Assembly: GCA_017542475.1 (NCBI GenBank)
Contig: JAFXXD010000014.1
Span: 49,446 to 113,445, forward strand
Origin: Ruminococcus sp.
Lineage (GTDB): Bacteria; Bacillota; Clostridia; Oscillospirales; Ruminococcaceae
Direction: 5' to 3'
Length of the DNA stretch: 64,000 nt
Below, in pieces: positions 23,035 to 30,536 of this stretch. The notes below the pieces were generated by a model. The model did no database searches. It was not told the origin of the DNA and saw only the letters and a program-made list of their open reading frames with translations. The number at the start of each line of letters is the position of its first letter. The stretch's first letter is position 1. A program made the translations under genes and the position numbers.

Positions 23035-25293
23035 CTATGCCTGCTTCAGGGCGGCGTCGATGAGCCTGCCCGCTTCCTCGGGCGGCATCGGTCTGCCCCA
23101 TATGAAGCCCTGTATGTAGTCGCAGCCGATCTCGCGCAGAGTATCAAGCTGCTCCTGCTCCTCTACGCCCTCCGATACGACCTCGAAGCCCATTATATGT
23201 CCCATTGAGATTATCGCCGCGACGTACTGCGTCGAGGACTCGCTGTAGTTCAGCTTGTCGATGAACGACTTGTCTATCTTCAGCACGTCCGAGGGGAAGG
23301 TGTTGAGATAGCTAAGCGCCGAATAGCCCGTGCCGAAGTCGTCTATCGCTATCCTTATGCCCATATTGTGTATCTCGTTGATACAGCGCAGTGCCTTCTC
23401 CGCGGAATCTATCATTATGGATTCCGTTATCTCTATCTCAAGCTGCTCGGGCGGCATACCGCTCGTTCTGAGTATCTCGCTCACCTCCGCGATGAAGTCG
23501 TTCTTCATCAGGTGGCGTACCGATACGTTGACGCTGAGATTTATCCTCGCGCCCGTGCGCCTGATGACGTCGCCTATGAACATCGCCGACTTCCTGAACA
23601 CGGTGCTGTCTATCTTGTCTACCAGTCCCACCTTCTCGGCAACGGGTATGAACTCGCCCGGGGAGATGACTGTGCCGTCCGAGTCCTTCATTCGCGCGAG
23701 TGCCTCGAAGCCGCAGAGCCTGTGGTCAATGTCGTACTGCGGCTGGAGATTGTAGTATATCGTGTCTTTTTCGAGCGCTGCCCTGAGCTTGCGCTCTACC
23801 TCGTGGGTGCGCTCCGACCTGAGAAGCTCGGGGTCAAAACGCATAATGTGGTTGCTGCTGTTTGTGCGCTTGACCTCAAGCATAGCCGCGTCCGCGTACA
23901 GGCGGAGCTTGTCGCTCGTCTGCGCGTCGTCGGGGAATACCGAGTAGCCGAAGCCTGCGGTGAAGTAGAAGTCGCAGTCGTCAATGGTGAGTCTCGTTTC
24001 GAGCGATGCCGAGTACATTCTGATGGCTTCCCTGATATCCTGCTCGGACTCGGCACCCGTGATTATCAGCGAGAATTCGTCTCCGCTGAGGCGTGCGATG
24101 TAGTCCTTCGTGCCAAGTATCATTGAGTCGGCTATTGCCTTCCAGCGGGCGGCTATCTCGATGAGCACCTTGTTGCCCGCGTCGAAGCCCATTGTTTCGT
24201 TTATGCTCTTGAAGCTGTTGATATCTATCGATACGAGGGCGAAGCGTTCGCCCTGCTTTATCAGGCTGTCCAGCAGCTCTGCGCACGCAAAGCGGTTGGG
24301 TATGCCCGTAAGGCGGTCGGTGTAGCTTATGCGCTTCAGACGCTCCATCATCTTGTAGCTGGAGAGCTTCGATGAGATGAAGAACGTCAGGAGCTCGAGA
24401 GTTTCCTTTATGCGCATCGTGTTGGTGGTGTCGAAGTTGGAAGCCCACACGAAGCCGAGAGTCTCGTCGTCGTAGCGGAGCGGGAACATTATTATGCTCT
24501 CGACGCCTGCGTCCCTGAGGTTCTGATACCACGGAGCGTTGATGCTGCGTACAAGCTCGAAGTCGCTTTCTTCCTTTATAACGAGGCAGTCGGTGTCGGT
24601 GAAGAAATCGAGCCACGATGATGCTATCTCCTTGAAGTTCGGGAACTGCGTCACGCGGCGTACCCTGCATTTTTTATCGAGGCTCGTGGCAAGGACGTCG
24701 AATTTGTCCCTGCTTGTGTCAACAAGCATTATCGTGCAGACGTCCGCAAGACATATCAGGCGGATATCCGTGATGACCTCCTCGATGGTCTTCTTGAAGT
24801 CGTCCGTGCTGTGGAGCTTGATGCACGTCTTGATGACGTCCTCGGAGCCGTTGTCCGACCGGCTTGAGCTGACGCCGACCTCGTCGGGACTGCTCGGCTG
24901 TGCGGTGTATGTACAGTAGCAGACGTCGCCGTTCTCGTAGTCTATCGGCATCGCGAAAATGTCGAACCACAGGTTCAGACCGTTCATATGCACGAACGTG
25001 TGCACGGGTATCTTCTTTACTGCGGCGCGGTAGCATATATCCTCAAAGCCTGTATCCTTGGGGTAGTATCTTTCGTAGGGCGAATTCGGGATAAATGTAT
25101 TGGTCGAGCTGAATATCTCGGGCATTCCGAGCATTTCGGGCGGTATCGTTAATACGGGGTGTTCTATCGGTTCGAGATACTTTGCGTTGCCTGTGACGAT
25201 GCGTATCTCGTCATAGCCTCCGTCGGCAGTCCTGCGTACCGAGAGTATGCCTGTCGGTGCGTGGAAGCTGTCAGCGAGTTCCTGAAAGTTCAT
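23035..25293 (-). CDS. GGDEF-EAL domain protein with N-terminal sensor region
   Basis: 752 residues, no membrane helices. N-terminal PAS-like region (1-140), then a GAF-like region (about 150-330), GGDEF (about 345-510) and EAL (about 515-750). The GGDEF active site reads RLSGDEFSLII (SGDEF), a mild variant. The EAL domain keeps its metal-site residues: GFEALARM, then ITESIMID and DDFGTGYSAL. The likely net activity is c-di-GMP hydrolysis controlled by the sensor region. GAAAGGAG lies upstream of the ATG at 25293; the longer frame to 25359 has no ribosome site. Transcribed alone. Confidence 0.93.
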   Translation of the reverse strand: MNFQELADSFHAPTGILSVRRTADGGYDEIRIVTGNAKYLEPIEHPVLTIPPEMLGMPEIFSSTNTFIPNSPYERYYPKDTGFEDICYRAAVKKIPVHTFVHMNGLNLWFDIFAMPIDYENGDVCYCTYTAQPSSPDEVGVSSSRSDNGSEDVIKTCIKLHSTDDFKKTIEEVITDIRLICLADVCTIMLVDTSRDKFDVLATSLDKKCRVRRVTQFPNFKEIASSWLDFFTDTDCLVIKEESDFELVRSINAPWYQNLRDAGVESIIMFPLRYDDETLGFVWASNFDTTNTMRIKETLELLTFFISSKLSSYKMMERLKRISYTDRLTGIPNRFACAELLDSLIKQGERFALVSIDINSFKSINETMGFDAGNKVLIEIAARWKAIADSMILGTKDYIARLSGDEFSLIITGAESEQDIREAIRMYSASLETRLTIDDCDFYFTAGFGYSVFPDDAQTSDKLRLYADAAMLEVKRTNSSNHIMRFDPELLRSERTHEVERKLRAALEKDTIYYNLQPQYDIDHRLCGFEALARMKDSDGTVISPGEFIPVAEKVGLVDKIDSTVFRKSAMFIGDVIRRTGARINLSVNVSVRHLMKNDFIAEVSEILRTSGMPPEQLEIEITESIMIDSAEKALRCINEIHNMGIRIAIDDFGTGYSALSYLNTFPSDVLKIDKSFIDKLNYSESSTQYVAAIISMGHIMGFEVVSEGVEEQEQLDTLREIGCDYIQGFIWGRPMPPEEAGRLIDAALKQA

Positions 25294-25373
25294 AGCGGCT
25301 CCTTTCCACAGCGGTGAAGCTGTTGATGGATATGCACGTCCGCAGATACGGGTATGCATAATTATACAACTAC

Positions 25374-25402
25374 ATTATAGCACATTATTTGTTTGATTTC
25401 AA
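25374..25402 (-). promoter_or_regulatory. Promoter of the GGDEF-EAL gene
   Basis: Minus-strand TTGAAA, 17-bp spacer, TGC-TATAAT. Confidence 0.75.
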
Positions 25403-25520
25403 TACTTTTTCGGATTAAAAAAAGAAAAAATTATACAAATTAAAGGAGGCGCTTTTGGAGGAAAAAGCAATGAAGGGAGGGGAGCACGTGCCAAAGTGAC
25501 GTAATTGTAATGAAATAGTC

Positions 25521-25549
25521 ACGACAATGTAATTATGACGTGCTATAAT
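25521..25549 (+). promoter_or_regulatory. Promoter of the ABC transporter operon
   Basis: Extended -10 TGC-TATAAT at 25541-25549 with a weak -35 (ACGACA). A GTGAC/GTCAC inverted pair lies around 25494-25523 and may be an operator. Confidence 0.6.
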
Positions 25550-25596
25550 AGGGACAGTAGAAAAACAGCGGCTGTGCCGCTTAGGGAGGTAATTAT

Positions 25597-26283
25597 ATGG
25601 ATCTTATGAGAATTGAGGGTCTGTGCAAGACCTACGGCAAGGGCGAGAATGAAGTAAAGGCTCTCGACAATGTGTCCTTCACTGTGCCGAAGGGGCAGAT
25701 GCTCGCCGTCATCGGTCCGAGCGGCTCGGGCAAATCAACTCTTCTGCATATCCTCGGCGGCGTTGACCGTCCCACCGCGGGCAAGGTCTTCCTCGACGAG
25801 CAGGACGTATTCGCGCAGGACAACAAGAATCTCGCCATATTCCGACGCAGACAGGTCGGGCTGATATATCAGTTCTACAACCTTATACCCGTCCTCGACG
25901 CCGAGGAGAATATCACGCTCCCGCTCATAATGGACGGCAGGAAGCCCGACAGCAAGCACCTCGACGAGCTCCTCGACCTCTTGCAGCTCAAGGAGCGCCG
26001 TCACCACCTGCCCTCGCAGCTCTCGGGCGGTCAGCAGCAGAGAGTTTCCATAGGCAGAGCGCTGTTCACGTCGCCCGGGGTTATCCTCGCAGACGAGCCC
26101 ACGGGCAACCTCGACAGCAGGAACAGCGCCGAGATAATGAAGCTGCTCCAGAAGTCGAACAAGGAGTACGACCAGACTATGATAATCATTACCCACGACG
26201 AGAACATAGCTCTCCAGTGCGACCGTATCATCACGCTTTCAGACGGTAAGATAGTCAGCGACAAGCTCAATACCAGAAAGTAA
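25597..26283 (+). CDS. ABC transporter ATP-binding protein (MacB/LolD type)
   Basis: 228 residues, the size of a lone nucleotide-binding subunit. Walker A GPSGSGKST, Q-loop, signature LSGGQQQRVSIGRAL, Walker B VILADEPTGNLDS and the switch His in IIITHDE are all intact. Residues around the Walker B (DEPTGNLD) are typical of the MacB/LolD/FtsE group that powers FtsX-like permeases. GGGAGGT precedes the ATG. The permease gene follows 12 bp downstream. Confidence 0.95.
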   Translation: MDLMRIEGLCKTYGKGENEVKALDNVSFTVPKGQMLAVIGPSGSGKSTLLHILGGVDRPTAGKVFLDEQDVFAQDNKNLAIFRRRQVGLIYQFYNLIPVLDAEENITLPLIMDGRKPDSKHLDELLDLLQLKERRHHLPSQLSGGQQQRVSIGRALFTSPGVILADEPTGNLDSRNSAEIMKLLQKSNKEYDQTMIIITHDENIALQCDRIITLSDGKIVSDKLNTRK

Positions 26284-26295
26284 GGGGGCACTGAT

Positions 26296-28650
26296 ATGTT
26301 TGAATTCCTTCTTGCGCGGAGGTACATAAAGACGCAGAAGCGCCACTCCGCTCTCACGATTTGCAGCATTGTCGTCGCGGTCACGCTGATGAGTATGCTG
26401 TTCACGGGCTTCGCGACTCTGCTCGGCTGTCTGCGCGATGCTCACTACGACCAGAAGCCCTACCATATGTGCTTCATCGGTATCACCTCGGAGCAGGCTG
26501 ATGCCGTGAAGAAGCTGCCCGAGGTGGAGTCCTACAACGTGAAGAAAAATGAGCTCGGCGACGGCACTTACGACGTCGAGGTAATGTTCAAGAAGCAGAG
26601 CATGAAGGACTCGTTCACGTACCTCCAGACGGTCGCAGGGGAAAAGCTCGGCGTCAGTCTTCAGGACGTGCCTTATTGGGTGCCTGCGCACGTTGACAGC
26701 AACACTCAGCTGATGAACGACGACCTCGTTGACGACAGCGCGCGGTTCAGATTCGTTCAGATGCTGTGCATATTCTACGTGTTCATCGTCATCATCGCGC
26801 TGACCCTCCGCCTCATCATCGACACCGCCTTTGAGGTGTCCTCGAAGGAGAGGGAGAGGCAGTTCGGCGTTTTGCAGTCGGTGGGAGCTACCCCCAAGCA
26901 GATAGTGCGCATTATGACTGCCGAGGGTCTTATGCTCTCCGCGGTGGGCGTGCCGATAGGTATACTGCTCGGTATCGGCTGCGCTTATATCGCGTTCAAG
27001 CAGATCGTCGGGAACGGTCTTGCGGATGCGTTCTTCACCTCCGATAAGGCGGGCGATATCGTGCGCTTCCATATAAGCCCGCTGATGCTCCTCATCGCAG
27101 CAGTGACGGGTCTGGCGTGGGTGCTCTTCTCCGCTTACGGTACGGGTATGCGCGTTATCAGGAAGTCGCCCGTGGAGGCTATCTCCGCGAGAAGCAACAC
27201 CGTTAAGAAAGTCCGCAGGCGCACCATTATGGGACTGCTCTTCGGCTGGGTGGGCAAGCTCACCTCGCGCAACGCCCGCCGTCAGAAGAAGCGCTTCATC
27301 ATCACTATCCTTTCGCTCACGCTCTCGCTCGCGATGTTTGCGGGTATCGGCAGCGTGATGAATGCCGTTACCGACGCGGTAACAGGTCCTATAGCGGAAC
27401 TGGGACACGACTTCGATATGTCGCTCGACTATAGCTGCTTCGATTTGATGGGCTACAAGAAGGACCTGGAATACCTCGAAAAGAGCGGCTATTTCAGCAA
27501 GTATTACTATGGCATAATGAAGAGAGCCAACGCTGTTGACAGCGAGAGAGGCTACTATATCGAGTATCTCAGCAGGGACGAGTTTGAAGCTACGACATAC
27601 GGCAAGGCTCCCGTGACCTACGACGAGCTGAGGGACTCGGGCAGCTACCTCTATATCACAGGTGCTGACGAACCCGACGAAAGCCTCAGGGAGCTTGAGC
27701 TGAGAGTGGTCGAGAGCATTGCCTCCGACGAGGTGAAGAAGGACTTCGAGGAGAGGTATGCGGCTGCGCAGGCAGCAAAGCAGGAAGCAAAGAAAAATAC
27801 CGCGGATAATGCGGGCTCTGACTATGAGGACGACGATGACGACGGCTGGGATCCCTACAGAGACGGATATATCGAGCTTGTGAAAGCTACAAAGGAGACC
27901 TGCAAGCAGTCAAATCATACCTTCAAGATAGCGGCTTCGTGCAAGACTATCGAGCCCGACAACACAAACCCGTTTATCGTTACGGAATCTTCATACTACG
28001 AGGAGAATCAGTATAAGCTGCTCATCGCGACTATCGACCAGTATGAGGCAGGGGAGTATAAGCTCTACGGCAACTATACGAGCCCAATAACAAGCCTCAA
28101 TGTCGATATCAAGTCGCCAGAGGTACACGAAAAGGCGGTCAAGTATGTCAATCAGAACAGCGATATCAAGCTTTGGTGGGATATGTTCGGCGAGCTCCAG
28201 AAGGTTCGCACAACGGCGGGTGCATACAGCATTGCCGCGAAATTCATCACGGGGCTTATCGCGCTCATCGCTATCGTGAATATGATAAACATCGTGTCTA
28301 CTGGTATCGTCAACCGCAGAAGCGAGCTCGCCTCGCTGCAGTGCGTCGGTATGACGCGCGGACAGCTCTATAAAATGGCTGTCATCGAGGGCTTGCAGTA
28401 TACGCTCTTCGCCGCTGTCGGTGCTATCGCGCTCTGCCTGCTCGGTATCTTCCTCACCGAGACAATGCTCATAGCGACAGAGGCTATGCCTCCGGAGAGC
28501 AGAGGAAAGCTCATAAGCTACACCGACCCCGTTTGGCGCGTGCTCGCCGCTTCGGGCTTCGCGTTCATCGTGTCCGTGCTCGCGGCAGTGATACCGCTCA
28601 GAAGTATGCAGAAGACCTCGCTCATAGACCAGATCAGAAGCGTGGACTAA
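26296..28650 (+). CDS. FtsX-like ABC permease (two FtsX domains)
   Basis: 784 residues. Helix 1 at about 20-45, an extracytoplasmic domain to ~150, three helices (about 155-180, 210-235, 270-295), then a repeat of the same plan: helix at 330-355, a large outer domain, and three helices in 650-775. The second outer domain carries a very acidic stretch (YEDDDDDGWD). FtsX-motif text such as FGVLQSVGATPKQI and ELASLQCVGMTRGQLYK occurs in both halves. Such pairs export or sense peptides and lipoproteins, or relay mechanical force; the substrate is unknown here. No two-component system is adjacent, which argues against a classic bacitracin-type module. Confidence 0.92.
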   Translation: MFEFLLARRYIKTQKRHSALTICSIVVAVTLMSMLFTGFATLLGCLRDAHYDQKPYHMCFIGITSEQADAVKKLPEVESYNVKKNELGDGTYDVEVMFKKQSMKDSFTYLQTVAGEKLGVSLQDVPYWVPAHVDSNTQLMNDDLVDDSARFRFVQMLCIFYVFIVIIALTLRLIIDTAFEVSSKERERQFGVLQSVGATPKQIVRIMTAEGLMLSAVGVPIGILLGIGCAYIAFKQIVGNGLADAFFTSDKAGDIVRFHISPLMLLIAAVTGLAWVLFSAYGTGMRVIRKSPVEAISARSNTVKKVRRRTIMGLLFGWVGKLTSRNARRQKKRFIITILSLTLSLAMFAGIGSVMNAVTDAVTGPIAELGHDFDMSLDYSCFDLMGYKKDLEYLEKSGYFSKYYYGIMKRANAVDSERGYYIEYLSRDEFEATTYGKAPVTYDELRDSGSYLYITGADEPDESLRELELRVVESIASDEVKKDFEERYAAAQAAKQEAKKNTADNAGSDYEDDDDDGWDPYRDGYIELVKATKETCKQSNHTFKIAASCKTIEPDNTNPFIVTESSYYEENQYKLLIATIDQYEAGEYKLYGNYTSPITSLNVDIKSPEVHEKAVKYVNQNSDIKLWWDMFGELQKVRTTAGAYSIAAKFITGLIALIAIVNMINIVSTGIVNRRSELASLQCVGMTRGQLYKMAVIEGLQYTLFAAVGAIALCLLGIFLTETMLIATEAMPPESRGKLISYTDPVWRVLAASGFAFIVSVLAAVIPLRSMQKTSLIDQIRSVD

Positions 28651-28660
28651 ACAGAAAAAA

Positions 28661-28686
28661 CGGGCGGACATTTTGTCCGCCCGTTT
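28661..28686 (+). terminator. Terminator of the ABC transporter operon
   Basis: 10-bp stem CGGGCGGACA / TGTCCGCCCG followed by TTTG. Confidence 0.88.
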
Positions 28687-28715
28687 GTTTGTCGAATCGG
28701 CGAATTGTGTGATTT

Positions 28716-28798
28716 GCGGGCGGCGGGACGCCGCTCCTACAGTTGGCAGCCGTGGATTGATTCGTATAGTGCGGGACGCCGAGGACGGCGTCCCCTAC
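28716..28798. repeat. Two inverted R3 palindromes
   Basis: 28716-28740 and 28771-28798, both ending CCTAC. Confidence 0.85.
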
Positions 28799-28899
28799 AT
28801 AATTGTTCCGTTCGCGGGGAATAATAACGCTCCACAATATGTGGAGCGAAATTTCGTATTTGCTGACATTCGCGAAAGCAGACTGACCGCTTGTACAAA

Positions 28900-28919
28900 G
28901 TGAGCGAGCTTGCGAGCGA
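28900..28919 (+). repeat. Head fragment of repeat R1
   Basis: GTGAGCGAGCTTGCGAGCG only; the four-hairpin body is missing. It lies 33 bp from the 3' end of tRNA-Gly. Confidence 0.75.
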
Positions 28920-28952
28920 CAACGCGAACCGCGCGCGCCCGCTCGGCGCTGG

Positions 28953-29024
28953 AGCAGATAACGGGGGTCGAACCCGCCTCCTCAGTTTGGGAAACTGAAG
29001 TAATAACCGCTATACTATATCTGC
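28953..29024 (-). tRNA. tRNA-Gly (anticodon CCC)
   Basis: 72 nt. Acceptor GCAGATA / TATCTGC, D arm GTATAGCGGTTATTAC, anticodon stem TCAGT-TTCCCAA-ACTGA with CCC, and T arm GGCGGGTTCGACCCCCGT. CCA is not encoded. Confidence 0.95.
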
Positions 29025-29032
29025 ATATCCAC

Positions 29033-29061
29033 ATTATACCACACCTCTTCCTCAATTGCAA
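29033..29061 (-). promoter_or_regulatory. tRNA-Gly promoter
   Basis: Minus-strand TTGCAA, 17-bp spacer, TATAAT, ending 9 bp before the tRNA. Confidence 0.85.
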
Positions 29062-29192
29062 GTGCCTGCGCAACTTTTTTCTGCGTATGTGGTCGGGACT
29101 GCGACACGATCAGACGTTAATTCTTTTACTCTGACCGTTTTTGCCCATTATCCCCGAATCTTTATTTTTTTGTGGGAATTTGAAAAAACTAC

Positions 29193-29221
29193 TGGACAAA
29201 TCCTCATATTTATGTTATAAT
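29193..29221 (+). promoter_or_regulatory. Promoter of the zinc-ribbon-like gene
   Basis: TGGACA, 17-bp spacer, TATAAT. Confidence 0.8.
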
Positions 29222-29253
29222 AAACTGTAAACTTATTTTTCTGAGGTGATATC

Positions 29254-29769
29254 ATGGATATTTTCTCCATTTTTAAAGGCGGTAAATACTTCGATAAACA
29301 TATTGAGCCTAAGTGCGATTACTGCCGCTTCGGCAAGCGCGCCAAGGACGGCAATAAGGTCCTCTGCGAGAAAAGAGGTCTCGTTGACGCGAATTATTCC
29401 TGCGGTAAGTTCCTCTACTCTCCCCTTAAGAGAATCCCCGTAAAACAGCTCAACTTCGTCGGAAGCCTCGCTGATGAGGACCTCTATATCGAGTCCGCAG
29501 GCGACCGCGCCGAGAAGGAGGAGGAGCTCAAGAAGAACGCAGACGCTGAAAAGAAGGATAAGGCTAAGAAGTCAGCTGACAAAAAGCCCGACGAGAAAAA
29601 GCCCGATGAGCCCAAGGCTGACGAGAAAAAGCCTGAGGACGCCGACAAGCCTGCTGCTGCTCCCGAGAAGACCGAGGACGCTCCCAAGGACGATACGCCC
29701 GCGGCTGACGCTCCCGCCGAGAAGACCGAGGAGAAGGCTCCCGAGGCTAATAACGCAAGCGCTGAGTGA
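29254..29769 (+). CDS. Small Cys-motif protein with long Lys/Pro/Glu/Ala tail
   Basis: 171 residues. Residues 1-65 form a compact basic domain with four Cys (KCDYCRF, then VLCEKRG and YSCGKF), a likely zinc site, ending in YSPLKRIPVKQ. Short proteins of just this domain are common in Oscillospiraceae and uncharacterised as far as I know. Residues 80-171 are low complexity, built from K, D, E, P and A (KPDEKKPDE and similar), and must be disordered. GAGGTGATATC precedes the ATG. Monocistronic with its own promoter and terminator. No enzyme motif is seen; a nucleic-acid or protein-binding role is plausible but unproved. Confidence 0.85.
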   Translation: MDIFSIFKGGKYFDKHIEPKCDYCRFGKRAKDGNKVLCEKRGLVDANYSCGKFLYSPLKRIPVKQLNFVGSLADEDLYIESAGDRAEKEEELKKNADAEKKDKAKKSADKKPDEKKPDEPKADEKKPEDADKPAAAPEKTEDAPKDDTPAADAPAEKTEEKAPEANNASAE

Positions 29770-29793
29770 GCGCTGCAACAGTATCGTTACCAC

Positions 29794-29824
29794 GCTACAG
29801 CCGCAGGCGCGGCTGTAGCTTTTT
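29794..29824 (+). terminator. Terminator after the Cys-motif gene
   Basis: 11-bp stem GCTACAGCCGC / GCGGCTGTAGC followed by TTTTT. Confidence 0.88.
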
Positions 29825-29827
29825 CTC

Positions 29828-29856
29828 TTGACATTTCCCCTGCGAACAGGTATAAT
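29828..29856 (+). promoter_or_regulatory. Promoter of the tRNA-Leu repeat array
   Basis: Perfect TTGACA at 29828-29833, 17-bp spacer, perfect TATAAT at 29851-29856. It drives the four units and the tRNA-Leu as one ~550-nt precursor. Confidence 0.88.
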
Positions 29857-29875
29857 TATACTGTTCGGTCTATAC

Positions 29876-30307
29876 GCGGGTGTGGTGAAATTGGCAGACA
29901 CGATGGATTTCGTTCGCGCTACGTCATTGGTTTTATAATACTGCTCCTGTCGGCAGACCAAATCGACAGTCAAAAGTGAATACGCGGGTATGGTGAAATT
30001 GGCAAACACGTCAGATTTCGTTCACGCTACGCCATTGGTTTATAAAACTGCTCCCTGTCGACAGTCTAAATCGACAGACAAAATTGAATATGCGGGTATG
30101 GCGAAATTGGCAGACACGTCAGATTTCGTTCACGCTACGTTATTGGATTTATAAAACTGTCCCCTGTCGGCAGTCCAAATCGACAGCAAAATTTAATATG
30201 CGGGTGTGGTGAAATCGGCAGACACGGTAGTTTTTGTTCACGCTACGTCATTGGTTTTATAATACTGCTCCTGTCGGCAGTTCAATTCGACAGTCAAAAT
30301 TGAATAC
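29876..30307 (+). repeat. Four tandem 108-bp units, each starting with a tRNA-Leu 5' half
   Basis: Units start at 29876, 29984, 30092 and 30200, and each is exactly 108 bp. Each opens with GCGGGTRTGGYGAAAT and the full D arm of the tRNA-Leu that follows, then a decayed anticodon-arm segment (GATTTCGTTC in units 1-3, diverged in unit 4), CGCTACG..ATTGG, TTTATAA, and a T-arm-like hairpin CTGTCG...CGACAG. In unit 4 its loop contains GTTCAATTC. The 3' acceptor strand and CCA are missing, so none is a normal tRNA. Unit length is fully conserved while sequence has drifted, including changes between the 5' halves. Confidence 0.92.
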
Positions 30308-30391
30308 GCGGGTATGGCGAAATTGGCAGACGCACCAGATTTAGGTTCTGGCGGGCAATCCGTGCAGGTTCAACTCCTGTTACCCGCACCA
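30308..30391 (+). tRNA. tRNA-Leu (anticodon UAG)
   Basis: 84 nt including encoded CCA. Acceptor GCGGGTA / TACCCGC, anticodon stem CCAGA-TTTAGGT-TCTGG, long variable arm CGGGCAATCCG, and T arm CAGGTTCAACTCCTG. It directly continues the 108-bp array and shares its promoter. Confidence 0.96.
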
Positions 30392-30397
30392 TTCAGA

Positions 30398-30422
30398 AAG
30401 TCCGATTATTCGGGCTTTTTTC
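30398..30422 (+). terminator. Terminator of the tRNA-Leu transcript
   Basis: 8-bp stem AAGTCCGA / TCGGGCTT followed by T's. Confidence 0.8.
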
Positions 30423-30504
30423 TTTTTACTTTATCTATACCTACCTTGGTACCAGGTAATGAGGCACGAAAGGTGTATTTCGTGAGTATGCCGACAAATA
30501 GTAA

Positions 30505-30525
30505 GCCGCAGGTAGTCCCTGCGGC
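30505..30525 (-). terminator. Terminator of the recombinase gene
   Basis: GCCGCAGG / CCTGCGGC stem just after the stop codon on the minus strand, followed by TTACTATTT. Confidence 0.7.
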
Positions 30526-30536
30526 TATTGTCATTT

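Noticed and set aside
26239-27408. 389-codon minus-strand frame antisense to the ABC permease
   Set aside because: The His/Glu/Arg-rich composition and absence of a ribosome site mark it as a shadow of the permease gene.
29876-30307. The four 108-bp units considered as working tRNA genes
   Set aside because: None has a 3' acceptor strand complementary to GCGGG, a proper anticodon stem or CCA; only the fifth copy (30308-30391) is a complete tRNA.
30308-30391. tRNA-Leu 3' end considered as the exact attachment site of the island
   Set aside because: No matching tRNA 3'-end duplicate is seen at the island's right side near 37 kb, and large serine recombinases seldom use tRNA genes; adjacency alone is not enough.
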